A stretch of DNA of 61,649 nucleotides, taken from an uncultured Methylophilaceae bacterium. Its GTDB lineage: Bacteria; Pseudomonadota; Gammaproteobacteria; Burkholderiales; Methylophilaceae. The stretch covers positions 1 through 61,649 of the forward strand of contig CAIULB010000025.1 in the NCBI GenBank assembly GCA_903899965.1, read 5' to 3'. The notes below the pieces were generated by a model, which was given only the letters and a program-made list of their open reading frames with translations, made no database searches and was not told the origin of the DNA. The position numbers were made by a program, and so were the translations under genes. Numbering within the stretch: the first letter of the stretch is position 1; every line of letters begins with the position of its first letter. Positions 35,736 to 47,217 of the stretch are shown here, one piece after another.

Positions 35736-36710
35736 TTAAGGTTGATCAATAATATAAGTATTCACGCCCAACGCTTTTTTGACTTTTGCAGCAGCCACTT
35801 CAGCTTCAGCACGATTTGCGTAAGGCCCAATACGGACGCGGTATACGCCCTGATTGTACCAGCTATTCACAGGGGTATTTTCAACTAAATTTTGTCCCAG
35901 GATTTTTTTAGATAACACACCCGCATTGTCTGCAGATTTGAAAGCGCCCACTTGAACAAACGTGCCCGATCCTAGCGGTGCATTGACTTTATATTGTGTT
36001 GTTGCTGGGCTATTTTCAACCACAGTAGGCGCAGGAATATCTGCTGTTTTTAAGGGCTCTACAATCACGCCCGACTCATTTGAAGCGGCAACCTTTTGCA
36101 CAGAAGCTGACGGTGGATTTTGTACAAATTTTCTTGCGTCAATCGCTTCGACATCCACAATGCCACTGCCCTTACCCGCCAAGCCTAGTTTATAAGAAGC
36201 CGCATAAGATAAATCAATTAATCGATCGCTATGAAAAGGCCCCCGATCATTGATGCGCACAATCACCGTTTTTTGATTTTCAGGGTTCGTCACCCGCACA
36301 TAGCTTGGGATCGGCAAAATAGTATGCGCGCCTGTCATGCCGTACATGTCATACACTTCGCCCGCAGATGTTTTTTGACCGTGATATCGCTTACCGTACC
36401 AAGATGCGATACCGCGTTTTTTGTATGACTGAAATTCCGTCATTGGTGTGTAGCTATTACCAAGTGCAATATAAGGTTTATTGGCGCGGGCAAGCAAAGG
36501 CTCAATTCTTGGCACAGCATCAGGAATCGCATCGATGTTAGCTGGCGGATTATCGCCAGGACCGTCATCTAAATAATACCCACCGGATTTTTTAGTTTTA
36601 CCCAACTCCGTTGGCTTTACCGGCTCACCTGACTTAGTTGGAGACAGTTCTCCGCAAGCCCCCAGAACCAAGCTAAGTAAAACCGGAATAATAATATGTT
36701 TTGTTTTCAT
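35736..36710 (-). CDS. rlpA: Septal ring lytic transglycosylase RlpA
   Basis: This 324-residue lipoprotein has a signal peptide ending in lipobox LGAC. A double-psi beta barrel follows (GIASWYGKRYHGQKTSAGEVYDMY, VRINDRGPFHSDRLIDLSYAASYKLG), and the protein ends in a SPOR domain (FVQVGAFKSADNAGVLSKKI ... VRIGPYANRAEAEVAAAKV). RlpA cleaves or binds peptidoglycan lacking stem peptides. Its start overlaps the rodA stop as ATGA, linking it to the elongation machinery. Confidence 0.95.
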   Translation of the reverse strand: MKTKHIIIPVLLSLVLGACGELSPTKSGEPVKPTELGKTKKSGGYYLDDGPGDNPPANIDAIPDAVPRIEPLLARANKPYIALGNSYTPMTEFQSYKKRGIASWYGKRYHGQKTSAGEVYDMYGMTGAHTILPIPSYVRVTNPENQKTVIVRINDRGPFHSDRLIDLSYAASYKLGLAGKGSGIVDVEAIDARKFVQNPPSASVQKVAASNESGVIVEPLKTADIPAPTVVENSPATTQYKVNAPLGSGTFVQVGAFKSADNAGVLSKKILGQNLVENTPVNSWYNQGVYRVRIGPYANRAEAEVAAAKVKKALGVNTYIIDQP

Positions 36711-37804
36711 GATGTCGACATCAATGTTTTATGGGTATGAATACTCATCAAAATACCAAAGCCCAATAATATTGTGACTAAGGAGGTGCCCCCATAACTG
36801 ACAAACGGCAATGGCACACCTACCACTGGTAAAACTCCGCTCACCATCCCCATATTCACGAATACATAAGTGAAGAATGTCAGGGTAATACTACCTGCTA
36901 ATAAGCGCGTAAATGTATTTTGGGCTTGCGATGAAATGACTAATCCACGGGCAATCAGTAGCATAAATAAAATCAGTAGTAAGGCGTTCCCCAGAAATCC
37001 AAACTCTTCGCCAAAAACCGCAAAAATAAAGTCGGTTGTTCGTTCAGGCAAGAAATCTAACTGTGACTGCGTACCTTCCATCCAACCTTTGCCGGCAAAG
37101 CCGCCTGAACCTAAAGCAATGCTTGCCTGAATAGTATGGTAACCAGCACCCAGTGGGTCCTGGTATGGGTCAAATAAAATCTCGATTCTTTTACGCTGAT
37201 AATCATGCATCAAAGACCAAAAAATAGGCGCCATCACCGCAGCAGAAACTGCGCCGCCAATTAAGATTTTCCAGCTGAGGCCAGCTAGAAATAAAACATA
37301 AAAACCTGCGGCTGCAATAATTAGCGCTGTGCCCAAATCAGGCTGTTTCATAATCAAACCAACAGGCACAACCAATAACAACGCTGCGAATGCATAATCG
37401 ACCCAGCGCAAACTTTGTTCGCGCTTCGCAAAGTACCAAGCGAGCATCATCGGTACTGCAATTTTCATTAACTCAGAAGGCTGAATTCTACCTACGCCAA
37501 GATTAAGCCAGCGACGTGCGCCGTGACTAATTTCACCAAATAATGCTACGCCCAATAGCAATAGCAAACCTAGCACGAAGAGAGGTAAAGCAATTCGCTC
37601 TAAATAATGCGGTGAGGTATTGGCGGCAAGCCACATAATCGTTAAGGCAGCCAAAATATTGAGAAGCTGAGAAAGCACACGCTCAAAACTACCACCAGAA
37701 GCACTATATAAAACAAACAAACCCACGATGCAGCTAAAAGAAATGCATCCCATTAAAAATGGATCGATATGAGTTTTTAACCGATCAAGTATTTTACTAA
37801 TCAT
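36707..37804 (-). CDS. rodA: Peptidoglycan glycosyltransferase RodA (SEDS family)
   Basis: RodA polymerises glycan strands during cell elongation together with PBP2. The 365-residue protein has about ten membrane helices, with GISHGARRWLNLGVGRIQPSELMKIAVPMMLAWY, MKQPDLGTALIIAAAGFY and PVVGVPLPFVSYGGTSL, all SEDS signatures. The ATG at 37804 (GAGGA upstream) overlaps the end of mrdA by 8 bases. Upstream Met codons would lie within mrdA and lack support. Confidence 0.95.
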   Translation of the reverse strand: MISKILDRLKTHIDPFLMGCISFSCIVGLFVLYSASGGSFERVLSQLLNILAALTIMWLAANTSPHYLERIALPLFVLGLLLLLGVALFGEISHGARRWLNLGVGRIQPSELMKIAVPMMLAWYFAKREQSLRWVDYAFAALLLVVPVGLIMKQPDLGTALIIAAAGFYVLFLAGLSWKILIGGAVSAAVMAPIFWSLMHDYQRKRIEILFDPYQDPLGAGYHTIQASIALGSGGFAGKGWMEGTQSQLDFLPERTTDFIFAVFGEEFGFLGNALLLILFMLLIARGLVISSQAQNTFTRLLAGSITLTFFTYVFVNMGMVSGVLPVVGVPLPFVSYGGTSLVTILLGFGILMSIHTHKTLMSTS

Positions 37805-39716
37805 GTGGCGCATCCTCAGGAGTAGGTGGCTCAGTCTTTTTGCTTGCATCGGTCGCAGCGCCAGGCTCCTTCCCTAACAAGTAATAATCCATGACTTTTC
37901 GTGCAATTGGCCCAGCCGCTGAGCCGCCATGACCACCATTCTCTACAATAACAGCGACTGCTATTTTGGGGTCTTCGGCTGGCGCATAAGCAATAAACAA
38001 AGCATGGTCGCGATGACGCTCATCAATACTCCCTGCATTGTATTTTGCACCCTGCTTAATTCCAACCACTTGCGCAGTACCAGTTTTCGCGGCGATATTG
38101 TAGCTGGCACCAGCACCTACACTAGCTGCTGTGCCACCGGGTTTAGTCACATCCACCATCCCCGCCCTCACAATATCAATACTTCTTTGGTCTAAAGGCA
38201 TTTCGTCCAATTTTGTAATCGGCATCAAATGATTCTCAGTACCATTATGTTTTTGAATGCTACTCACCAAATGCGGTTGCATCGCAACGCCATTGTTTGC
38301 CAACACGGCTGTTGCTTGTGCAAGCTGCATTGGCGTTACCAAGGTATAACCCTGGCCAATCCCCACAATCACGGTTTCGCCCGGATACCATCTTTGTTTC
38401 CAGCGGCGCCATTTCCACTCTGGTGTTGGCAATAACCCGCCAATTTCCCCAACCAAATCCACACCCGTTTTTTTACCGAAGCCAAAGTGACTGACAAAAG
38501 AGGTTAATTTATCAATTCCCATCTCTAAAGCTAAACCATAAAAAAAGGTATCGCAAGAAACAGTAATCGCTCTTTGCATATCCACCTGACCGTGACCGCC
38601 AGGTTTCCAATCGCGATATTGATGAGCGCTCCCCGCTAATGTGTAAAACCCTGGGTCGCCAATACTAAAAGGTGGGTGACGTCTACCGTCCTGCAAGCCA
38701 GCCATCGCAACAAAAGGTTTAAAAGTAGAGCCCGGAGGATAAATGCCGCGAATAGGACGATTAATAAGCGGTTTGTCTAAAGAACCATTGAGCGCTTTCC
38801 AAGTGTCTGCATCAATACCATCCACAAACAAATTAGGGTCGAATGTTGGCATACTCACATAAGACAAAATCTCACCATTTTTGGGATTAATCGCCACCAT
38901 GGCACCACGATGATTCTCGAATGCCTTTTCAGCAATATCTTGCATCTTAGAATCAATGGATAACACCAAATTGTCGCCTGGGACAGGCGGTGTACTAGAT
39001 AAAACTCTCACGGCTTGGCCATCTGCATCAATTTCAACCTGCTGAAAACCTGTGATGCCGTGTAATTCACGTTCGTAATATTGCTCAATACCACCCTTGC
39101 CAATATGATCAGAGCCTTTGTAATTAGAAATGTCTTCAGACTTTTCTAATGCTTTGACATCAGCCTCATTGATACGCCCAATATAGCCAATCATGTGCAC
39201 CCCCAGATTGCCCAAAGGGTAATGCCTAAAGAGACGAGAGCGAATTTCAACCCCAGGAAATTGATATCGATTCGCCGCGAATTTAGCGGCTTCCACTTCA
39301 TTTAAGTGCGTTCTAATGGGCACACTTTCAAAGCTATGGCTTTCTTGACGGAGCTTTTTAAAACGCTTGCGGTCTTCCGCACTCACTTCAATAAACTGGC
39401 TAATGTTATTAATTGTTTCTTCAACATTCCCTGCTTTTGAAGGTGTAATTTCCAAGGTATACACAAAGAAATTGTGCGCCAAGGTCACGCCATTTCTATC
39501 AAGTATTAACCCACGATTTGGCACAATCGGCACCAAAGAAACACGATTGTTTTCCGCTAGTGTTTGGAAGTAATCATATTTCCAAAGTTGCAAATAGAAA
39601 AAACGACCTAGCAATACCACGAAACATAGCAAGATAAAGCCAGTTGAAACACTGAGTCGCAAGCTATATTGATATTGTTCGAGTGAGTGATTTTTAACTT
39701 CGAAACGCAAGCGCAT
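37797..39716 (-). CDS. mrdA: Penicillin-binding protein 2
   Basis: PBP2 is the transpeptidase of the elongasome. The 639-residue protein has an N-terminal membrane helix (VSTGFILLCFVVLLGRFFYLQ), a dimerisation domain, and a transpeptidase domain with STFK (PPGSTFKPFVAM), SCD (ITVSCDTFFYGLA) and KTGTA (NIAAKTGTAQV). It ends with a charged tail rich in Pro, Asp and Glu. It follows mreD by 5 bases and overlaps rodA, as in other bacteria with mreBCD-mrdA-rodA. Confidence 0.96.
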   Translation of the reverse strand: MRLRFEVKNHSLEQYQYSLRLSVSTGFILLCFVVLLGRFFYLQLWKYDYFQTLAENNRVSLVPIVPNRGLILDRNGVTLAHNFFVYTLEITPSKAGNVEETINNISQFIEVSAEDRKRFKKLRQESHSFESVPIRTHLNEVEAAKFAANRYQFPGVEIRSRLFRHYPLGNLGVHMIGYIGRINEADVKALEKSEDISNYKGSDHIGKGGIEQYYERELHGITGFQQVEIDADGQAVRVLSSTPPVPGDNLVLSIDSKMQDIAEKAFENHRGAMVAINPKNGEILSYVSMPTFDPNLFVDGIDADTWKALNGSLDKPLINRPIRGIYPPGSTFKPFVAMAGLQDGRRHPPFSIGDPGFYTLAGSAHQYRDWKPGGHGQVDMQRAITVSCDTFFYGLALEMGIDKLTSFVSHFGFGKKTGVDLVGEIGGLLPTPEWKWRRWKQRWYPGETVIVGIGQGYTLVTPMQLAQATAVLANNGVAMQPHLVSSIQKHNGTENHLMPITKLDEMPLDQRSIDIVRAGMVDVTKPGGTAASVGAGASYNIAAKTGTAQVVGIKQGAKYNAGSIDERHRDHALFIAYAPAEDPKIAVAVIVENGGHGGSAAGPIARKVMDYYLLGKEPGAATDASKKTEPPTPEDAPHD

Positions 39717-39721
39717 AAAAG

Positions 39722-40201
39722 TTATTGCTGACGCGTCATGATGTTAGTGGAAAGGCGAGAATGCAGTACTGCATACCACAACATAACACCTGTGAAGGAA
39801 GGCACAAAATAAGTCCATCCGAAATACTCACTCCCTGAGAAAGACTTCAGCATGAGCAAGATAACTTGATTCACAAACAACAATAGGAACACATAAGCTG
39901 ATTGCTGTAATACTGTAAACAAAATAAGTCGGCGCTGATAGATCACTGCCAAGAATGCGGTCAAGGCGTAAGCAAGGGAATTTTGACCAAACAAATCGCC
40001 GCTAATTAAATCCATCAAAATACCAGCCGCCCAAGCGATCCCAATGTTGCAAATATTCGGAGCACGTAACAACCAAAAAAGCAGTGCGAGCAGAAGAAAA
40101 TCTGGCTTAATCTGTAGTAGCCAACCAGAAAATGGAAGTAGCTGCAAAAGCAAAGCAGCAAACAAGGTAAAGTAGACGCGACGTCGACTAAGGTTTGGCA
40201 T
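39722..40201 (-). CDS. mreD: Rod shape-determining protein MreD
   Basis: The 159-residue protein is mostly hydrophobic, with about five membrane helices and the MreD features RRVYFTLFAALLLQLLPF, KPDFLLLALLFWLLRAP and WAAGILMDLISGDLFGQNSLAYAL. It joins MreC in linking MreB filaments to cell wall enzymes. Its start overlaps the end of mreC by 14 bases, suggesting translational coupling. Confidence 0.94.
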   Translation of the reverse strand: MPNLSRRRVYFTLFAALLLQLLPFSGWLLQIKPDFLLLALLFWLLRAPNICNIGIAWAAGILMDLISGDLFGQNSLAYALTAFLAVIYQRRLILFTVLQQSAYVFLLLFVNQVILLMLKSFSGSEYFGWTYFVPSFTGVMLWYAVLHSRLSTNIMTRQQ

Positions 40202-41126
40202 CGCTTCTCCTCGACACTTTCTCTTTTTTATCTAATTTATTTTTTGAGTCTACGTTCACAACCTGTTGAATATCTTTCGCAACCAAATTGTTCGTATCAC
40301 TGGAAAGAATCAGAATTTGTCGATGGTTTTGAATACCGGCAATCGGGGTCGCCACGATTTGAGCGAATGGCGAACTCACATTCGTTTTAACACTACTCAC
40401 AACAGCCACGCCAAGCCCTGCAGGATAGATGCCATCAATCCCTGAAGTCAGAAGTTTATCGCCTTTTTTGATATCCACATTCGCAGGCAAATAAGGCAAG
40501 TTCACCGTGTTATCACGGCCGTGTCCAAAAGAGATGGCACGCAAAGCATTGCGCTCCACTTGAATTGGAATAGAAAGCTCCTTATCTGTGAGTAGCGTAA
40601 CTTCACTGGTATAAGGAAACACGCGAGTGACCTGTCCAACCACACCAGCAGCATCTACCACTGCTTGACCTGCTAACACCTGATTCGCTTCACCCATATT
40701 CACGATCACTTTATGCGTAAAGGGATCGCGGCCGGTATACATAATTTCAGCCAAACGCCCTGGCTGACTGCTGACCTTTGCAGCCTCCATCAATGTGCGT
40801 AAATGCTCATTTTCATCTTTCAATGATGCTAGTACCTGAAGTTGCACGCCTTGGAAAATAGCCTGCTTCTTTAATAGATCAACCTCCTGACGAAGCGCTT
40901 GCTGTGAGGTGAAATAATTGCCGATATTGTTATACAAAACAAATGGGCTATTCGCGACCACTTGCAATGGCTGAAGGGCCACTGTTAATGCTTCTCTGAC
41001 AGGAGTGAGATAACTGAATTTTGAATCGGATGCCATCAACGCAAGTGATAGCGTAGAAAATACAATCAGCCGCGTAAAGGGGCTAGGACCATGTATAAAA
41101 AAACGAGGGGCTTGTTGTTGATCCAT
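40188..41126 (-). CDS. mreC: Cell shape-determining protein MreC
   Basis: MreC is a bitopic scaffold of the elongasome. The 312-residue protein has a membrane helix near residues 18-34, a coiled coil (YFTSQQALRQEVDLLKKQAIFQ..LKDENEHLRTLMEA), and a beta-rich periplasmic domain with VVDAAGVVGQVTRVFPYTSEVTLLTD and LLTSGIDGIYPAGLGVAVV. It ends with a basic tail. A terminator-like hairpin separates it from mreB upstream. Confidence 0.94.
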   Translation of the reverse strand: MDQQQAPRFFIHGPSPFTRLIVFSTLSLALMASDSKFSYLTPVREALTVALQPLQVVANSPFVLYNNIGNYFTSQQALRQEVDLLKKQAIFQGVQLQVLASLKDENEHLRTLMEAAKVSSQPGRLAEIMYTGRDPFTHKVIVNMGEANQVLAGQAVVDAAGVVGQVTRVFPYTSEVTLLTDKELSIPIQVERNALRAISFGHGRDNTVNLPYLPANVDIKKGDKLLTSGIDGIYPAGLGVAVVSSVKTNVSSPFAQIVATPIAGIQNHRQILILSSDTNNLVAKDIQQVVNVDSKNKLDKKEKVSRRSDAKP

Positions 41127-41180
41127 TAAGAACTATGCATGTAACCCAAAATTTAAAGGGGCAGATAAAACTACTGATTA

Positions 41181-41216
41181 AAACAAAGAAGGCTGCAAAG
41201 TGCAGCCTTCAAAAAA
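41181..41216 (-). terminator. Intrinsic terminator/attenuator between mreB and mreC
   Basis: Read on the minus strand, GAAGGCTGCA-CTT-TGCAGCCTTC forms a perfect 10-base-pair stem with a 3-base loop, followed by TTTG and TTTT. It starts about 17 bases after the mreB stop codon. It should reduce transcription into mreC-mreD-mrdA-rodA. Confidence 0.75.
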
Positions 41217-41226
41217 TTACACCAGA

Positions 41227-42294
<1,068 letters not shown>

Positions 42295-42402
42295 CTAAAA
42301 TTAGCAGCGGTATTGTCACATAACTTTCCGCGACTGAAGTTATGTATGAAATCAAGTTATAATACCTTATATCTAACAAAAATTTAAGATTTGAGAGTAG
42401 AA

Positions 42403-42690
42403 ATGTCACTTAATAGTGCAGATATTAAACGTATCGCGCATTTAGCGCGCATTGAAGTGAGCGACACCGAAGCAGAAGCTACTTTAACCAAGCTCACAGG
42501 CATTCTTGGCCTCATAGAGCAGATGCAAGCAGTGGATACAAAAGGCATTGTTCCAATGTCACATTCACAAGATGTTACACAACGCCTTCGCGATGATGTG
42601 GTGACCGAAACCAACCAACGCGAACTATTCCAATCTATCGCACCAGCGGTTGAAGGTGGTCTATATCTTGTTCCTAAAGTGATTGAATAA
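42403..42690 (+). CDS. gatC: Aspartyl/glutamyl-tRNA amidotransferase subunit C
   Basis: GatC stabilises GatA within GatCAB, which converts Glu-tRNA(Gln) and Asp-tRNA(Asn). The 95-residue protein starts [31 protein letters not shown] and has the usual LRDDVVTE ending region. The ATG at 42403 has GAGAG upstream and fits the family start. gatA begins 22 bases after its stop codon. Confidence 0.95.
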   Translation: MSLNSADIKRIAHLARIEVSDTEAEATLTKLTGILGLIEQMQAVDTKGIVPMSHSQDVTQRLRDDVVTETNQRELFQSIAPAVEGGLYLVPKVIE

Positions 42691-42712
42691 AAAGCAAACC
42701 AAGTACACAAAC

Positions 42713-44182
42713 ATGATTAATAAAAGCTTAAAACAACTTGGTGCAATGCTCCAAGGCAAAGAAATCTCTAGCGTTGAATTGACCCAAGAATTTTTGAACC
42801 GTATTGACAGATTAAACCCTGAAATCAATGCTTTCATCACATTAGACAAAGATAAAACGCTTGCCCAAGCAAAGCATGCGGATAGCCTTCTAGCTGCAGG
42901 AAAAGGCACTGCCTTAACGGGCTTGCCGATTGGCCAAAAAGACATTTTTGTCGCCAAAGGATGGCGCACGACTTGCGGCTCAAAAATGCTCGAAACATTT
43001 ATTGGTCCTTACGATGCAGATATCATCGAACGCTTTGATGGCGTTGGCGCGGTCAACTTGGGTAAAACCAATATGGACGAATTTGCGATGGGCTCATCTA
43101 ACGAGACCAGCTATTTCGGTAAAGTACAAAATCCTTGGGACAGAAGCCGTGTTCCTGGCGGCAGCTCTGGTGGTAGCGCAGCAGCCGTTGCGGCCCGTTT
43201 ATGTGCAGCAGCGACCGGCACTGACACAGGCGGATCTATTCGCCAACCAGCCTCTCTCTGTGGTCTATCAGGCTTAAAACCAACCTACGGCTTAGCTTCA
43301 CGTTTCGGCATGATTGCTTTTGCATCATCATTAGATCAATCAGGTCCAATGGCAAAATCATGTGAGGACATGGCGCTCATGATGAACGTCATTACTGGGT
43401 TCGATAAGCGAGATTCCACAAGCTTAAATCGTGAAAAAGAAGATTACACGCGCGACTTGAGCAAGCCGCTTGCAGGCTTGAAAGTGGGTTTACCAAAAGA
43501 ATATTTCGCTGAAGGTTTAGGCGCAGACGTGGCTAAAGTAGTGAATGAGGCAATTGCTGAGTACAAGAAACTAGGTGCGGAAATTGTTGAGATTAGCCTA
43601 CCGAATACACAGCTCTCTATCCCTGTGTACTACGTGCTCGCCCCTGCTGAAGCTTCGAGTAATTTATCTCGTTTTGACGGGGTACGCTATGGTCATCGCG
43701 CTAAAGAGTATGGCGATTTGATGGACATGTATTGCAAGAGCCGTGCAGAGGGTTTCGGTGCGGAAGTTAAACGTCGTATCCTCATTGGCACTTACGTATT
43801 AAGCGCGGGCTACTACGACGCTTATTATTTAAAAGCGCAACAAATTCGTCGTCTGATTGCGCAAGACTTTGAAAACGCATTTAAACAATGTGACATCATC
43901 ATGGGACCAACCGCACCATCGACTGCATTTAAAGCGGGTGAAAAAGCAGACGATCCAGTCGCGATGTACTTACAAGACATTTATACCATTGCGGTTAACT
44001 TGGCTGGCTTGCCCGGCATGAGCATTCCTGCTGGCTTTGCACCAAGCGAAGATGGCAAACGCTTGCCGGTTGGCTTGCAAATTATTGGTAATTATTTTGA
44101 TGAAGCACGCATGCTCAATGCAGGCCACGCTTATCAACAAGTCACAGATTGGCACACACAAATGCCAGAGGGAATTGAATAA
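42713..44182 (+). CDS. gatA: Aspartyl/glutamyl-tRNA amidotransferase subunit A
   Basis: GatA is the glutaminase subunit of GatCAB. The 489-residue amidase-signature protein has the catalytic Lys in [14 protein letters not shown] in [16 protein letters not shown], and the nucleophile Ser in [15 protein letters not shown]. The ATG at 42713 gives the usual start ([23 protein letters not shown]). Its stop overlaps the gatB start as TAATG. Confidence 0.97.
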   Translation: MINKSLKQLGAMLQGKEISSVELTQEFLNRIDRLNPEINAFITLDKDKTLAQAKHADSLLAAGKGTALTGLPIGQKDIFVAKGWRTTCGSKMLETFIGPYDADIIERFDGVGAVNLGKTNMDEFAMGSSNETSYFGKVQNPWDRSRVPGGSSGGSAAAVAARLCAAATGTDTGGSIRQPASLCGLSGLKPTYGLASRFGMIAFASSLDQSGPMAKSCEDMALMMNVITGFDKRDSTSLNREKEDYTRDLSKPLAGLKVGLPKEYFAEGLGADVAKVVNEAIAEYKKLGAEIVEISLPNTQLSIPVYYVLAPAEASSNLSRFDGVRYGHRAKEYGDLMDMYCKSRAEGFGAEVKRRILIGTYVLSAGYYDAYYLKAQQIRRLIAQDFENAFKQCDIIMGPTAPSTAFKAGEKADDPVAMYLQDIYTIAVNLAGLPGMSIPAGFAPSEDGKRLPVGLQIIGNYFDEARMLNAGHAYQQVTDWHTQMPEGIE

Positions 44183-45624
44183 TGGAATGGGAAGTCGTTA
44201 TCGGGCTGGAAACACACACCCAGCTACAAACCAAAACGAAGATTTTTAGTGGCGCATCCACTGCGTTTGGTTCAGAGCCAAATACACAAGCCTGTGTGGT
44301 GAGCTTAGCTCTACCTGGTGTGTTACCAGTGCTGAATAGAGAAGCCGTGAAATGTGCCATTAAATTCGGCCTCGCAGTGAACGCTGAAATTGCCCCGCGT
44401 TCTGTATTTGCACGTAAAAATTATTTCTATCCAGACTTACCTAAAGGCTACCAAATCAGTCAATACGAGCTACCAGTGGTCGGCAAAGGCAGCATGACAA
44501 TTCAAGTGGGTGCCGGTGACAAAGCTTACGAAAAAGTCATCAACATTACCCGCGCTCACTTAGAAGAAGATGCTGGTAAATCTGTGCATGGCGCACAAGA
44601 AGGCATGTCAGGTATCGACTTAAATCGTGCTGGCACACCTCTTCTTGAAATCGTGACAGAGCCAGATATGCGCTCAGCTGCTGAAGCAGTTGCCTATGCT
44701 AAAAAACTGCATGATCTAGTGCAATGGATCGGCATTTGCGATGGCAACATGCAAGAAGGCAGCTTTCGCTGTGACGTCAACGTTTCAGTGCGCCCTAAAG
44801 GCACAGAAAAACTTGGCACACGCCGCGAAATTAAAAACTTAAACTCATTCAAGTTTATGCAACAAGCGATTGAGTATGAAACAAACTGGCAAATAGAAAC
44901 GCTAGAAGATGGCGGCACCATCCAACAAGCGACCGTACTATTTAATCCGGACACCGGTGAAACGCGCGCAATGCGTAGCAAAGAAGAAGCGAACGATTAT
45001 CGTTACTTCCCAGACCCTGATTTACTGCCATTAGCGATTTCAGAAGCGGACATCAGCACAGTAAAAGCTGAAATGCCTGAGTTACCTGAAGCAATGAAAG
45101 CACGTTTTGAGGCGGAATATGGCTTGGCGCATTACGATGCAAATGCGCTCACTAGCTCACGTGCAACAGCCGACTATTTCGTGGCAACAGTGAATGCGGG
45201 TAGCGATGCAAAACTCGCTGCTAACTGGGTAATGGGTAGCGTTTCAGCAAAACTCAATGCTGAAGATAAAGAGATCTCAGCATCCCCAATTACTCCAAGC
45301 GATTTAGCAAGCCTCATCAAACGTATCCAAGATGGTACGATTTCTAACAATGCGGCCAAACAAGTGTTTGAAGCGATGTGGGCAGGCGAAGGTAACGCTG
45401 ACAGCATTATTGAGAGCAAAGGCTTGAAACAAGTCTCTGATAGTGGCGCAATTGAAGCGATTGTCGATGAAGTAATTGCCGCGAATGATACGATGGTTGA
45501 GGAATTCAAAGCGGGTAAAGAAAAGGCATTTAATGCTCTTGTCGGCCAAGCAATGAAAGCTTCAAAAGGTAAGGCAAACCCTGCGCAAGTGAACGAGATT
45601 CTGAAGAAGAAACTTGGCGCTTAA
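44182..45624 (+). CDS. gatB: Aspartyl/glutamyl-tRNA amidotransferase subunit B
   Basis: GatB activates the misacylated tRNA and receives ammonia from GatA. The 480-residue protein begins [24 protein letters not shown], has [64 protein letters not shown] and a C-terminal YqeY-like domain that binds tRNA. gatCAB ends at a bidirectional terminator shared with pyrE. Confidence 0.97.
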   Translation: MEWEVVIGLETHTQLQTKTKIFSGASTAFGSEPNTQACVVSLALPGVLPVLNREAVKCAIKFGLAVNAEIAPRSVFARKNYFYPDLPKGYQISQYELPVVGKGSMTIQVGAGDKAYEKVINITRAHLEEDAGKSVHGAQEGMSGIDLNRAGTPLLEIVTEPDMRSAAEAVAYAKKLHDLVQWIGICDGNMQEGSFRCDVNVSVRPKGTEKLGTRREIKNLNSFKFMQQAIEYETNWQIETLEDGGTIQQATVLFNPDTGETRAMRSKEEANDYRYFPDPDLLPLAISEADISTVKAEMPELPEAMKARFEAEYGLAHYDANALTSSRATADYFVATVNAGSDAKLAANWVMGSVSAKLNAEDKEISASPITPSDLASLIKRIQDGTISNNAAKQVFEAMWAGEGNADSIIESKGLKQVSDSGAIEAIVDEVIAANDTMVEEFKAGKEKAFNALVGQAMKASKGKANPAQVNEILKKKLGA

Positions 45625-45642
45625 TTAATTGCCGTGAAGAAT

Positions 45643-45676
45643 AAAAAAGGGGCGATTTTAAATCGCCCCTTTTTTA
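45643..45676. terminator. Bidirectional terminator between gatB and pyrE
   Basis: The stem GGGGCGATTT/AAATCGCCCC, with A- and T-runs on either side, serves the convergent gatB and pyrE genes. Confidence 0.92.
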
Positions 45677-45689
45677 TTACTAAAACCAC

Positions 45690-46337
45690 TTAAACACCGT
45701 ATTCATTTCTATATGCCTGGACCGCTGGCTTGAATTCGGCCAAATCGGTAGCCCCATCTAAGAACCGAATTAAGTCTGCTAATGTCGCAATTTTAATGAC
45801 CGGCATGCCACTGTCTTTCTCAACTTCTTGCACTGCAGATAACGAACCCAAACCACGTTCTTGGCGGTCAATCGCAATCGCAACACCTGCTGGAATCGCG
45901 CCTGCCGCTTTAATCATTTCTACAGACTCGCGAACTGAGGTGCCTGCAGAGATCACGTCATCCACAATCAATACTCTACCCTTTAATGAAGCCCCGACAA
46001 TCGTGCCGCCCTCACCATGATCTTTTACTTCCTTGCGGTTATAGGCATAAGGAAAGTTATGGCCTTGTCGTGCTAAAGCAATCGAAATACTTGCAGCTAA
46101 GGTAATGCCTTTATAGGCCGGTCCAAAGAGCATGTCGAATTGCATGCCAGATTTTAAAATCGCTGCAGCATAAAATTCGCCTAACTTCATGAGGCTCTCG
46201 CCATCATTAAACAAACCGGCATTAAAAAAATAAGGGCTTAAGCGACCGGCTTTTGTTTTAAACTCACCAAAGCGCAACACCTGTTTTTTAATGGCAAAAT
46301 CGATAAACTGCGCTGTAAAATCTGTTTGTGTCGTCAT
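45690..46337 (-). CDS. pyrE: Orotate phosphoribosyltransferase
   Basis: PyrE makes orotidine monophosphate from orotate and PRPP in pyrimidine synthesis. The 215-residue protein has [48 protein letters not shown], and the PRPP-binding loop [21 protein letters not shown]. It is divergent from xthA with 32 bases between them. Confidence 0.97.
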   Translation of the reverse strand: MTTQTDFTAQFIDFAIKKQVLRFGEFKTKAGRLSPYFFNAGLFNDGESLMKLGEFYAAAILKSGMQFDMLFGPAYKGITLAASISIALARQGHNFPYAYNRKEVKDHGEGGTIVGASLKGRVLIVDDVISAGTSVRESVEMIKAAGAIPAGVAIAIDRQERGLGSLSAVQEVEKDSGMPVIKIATLADLIRFLDGATDLAEFKPAVQAYRNEYGV

Positions 46338-46369
46338 CTAGAGTCTTCTAAAAACTTTAAGGAATTATC

Positions 46370-47167
46370 TTGCTTAGAATTATATCCGCAAATCTCAACG
46401 GCATCCGCTCTGCAGTGAATAAAGGTTTCTTGCCTTGGATGCAAAAACAAAATGCTGACTTCATTTGCCTACAAGAACTCAAAGCGCAAGAAGCTGATAT
46501 GACGCCAGAAATGCACGCCCCCAATGGATACCAAGGCTATTTTCACTATGCCGAGAAAAAAGGCTATAGCGGTGTTGGAGTCTATACCAAACACAAACCA
46601 GACAATGTCATTATTGGATTAGGCCATGCAGACATTGATGCAGAAGGTCGTTATATCGAACTGCAGTTTGAAAATTTAGAGGGCAAGAAAGTGAGCATCG
46701 TTTCGCTCTATCTCCCATCTGGTTCCAGTGGAGAGGATAGACAACAAGTAAAATTCGGTGTGATGGAACGCTTCTACCCACACCTTGAAGCACTCAAGGC
46801 AAGCGGACGCGAAGCTGTGGTCTGTGGAGATTGGAACATTGCCCACCAAGAAGCAGACCTTAAAAATTGGAAAGGCAATAAAAAGAATTCAGGATTTTTA
46901 CCCGAAGAGCGCGCTTGGATGACAGACATATTCAGCAAGCTAGGATGGGTAGATGCCTACCGAAAAGTGCACCCAGAAACCACTGACGAATGTTATACAT
47001 GGTGGAGCAACCGCGGTGCGGCTTGGGACAAAAACGTTGGATGGCGAATTGATTATCAAGTCACGACGCCAGGTATTGGCAATAGTGCCAATCAATGTCA
47101 GATTTATAAAGCCGAACGCTTTAGCGACCATGCACCGTTAATTATTGATTACGAATTTATTAAATAA
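46370..47167 (+). CDS. xthA: Exodeoxyribonuclease III family protein
   Basis: The 265-residue enzyme belongs to the AP-endonuclease/exonuclease III family acting in base excision repair: ISANLNGIRSAVNKG, FICLQELKAQEADM (catalytic Glu), VCGDWNIAHQEADLKNWKGN (Asp, Asn) and WRIDYQVTTPG and FSDHAPLIIDY (Asp-His). Translation seems to start at TTG (46370), with AAGGAA 7 bases upstream; no better ATG exists. It is convergent with ssb. Confidence 0.94.
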   Translation: MLRIISANLNGIRSAVNKGFLPWMQKQNADFICLQELKAQEADMTPEMHAPNGYQGYFHYAEKKGYSGVGVYTKHKPDNVIIGLGHADIDAEGRYIELQFENLEGKKVSIVSLYLPSGSSGEDRQQVKFGVMERFYPHLEALKASGREAVVCGDWNIAHQEADLKNWKGNKKNSGFLPEERAWMTDIFSKLGWVDAYRKVHPETTDECYTWWSNRGAAWDKNVGWRIDYQVTTPGIGNSANQCQIYKAERFSDHAPLIIDYEFIK

Positions 47168-47171
47168 GTGC

Positions 47172-47200
47172 AAAAAAGCCCGCTTGGTGCGGGCTTTTTA
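47172..47200. terminator. Bidirectional terminator between xthA and ssb
   Basis: The stem AAAAAGCCCGC/GCGGGCTTTTT with a TTGGT loop ends both convergent genes. Confidence 0.92.
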
Positions 47201-47217
47201 TTCATTCAATTCCAATA

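Noticed and set aside
37805-37849. Upstream Met starts for rodA
   Set aside because: They lie inside mrdA and add a tail not found in RodA proteins; the ATG at 37804 has GAGGA upstream and a normal length.
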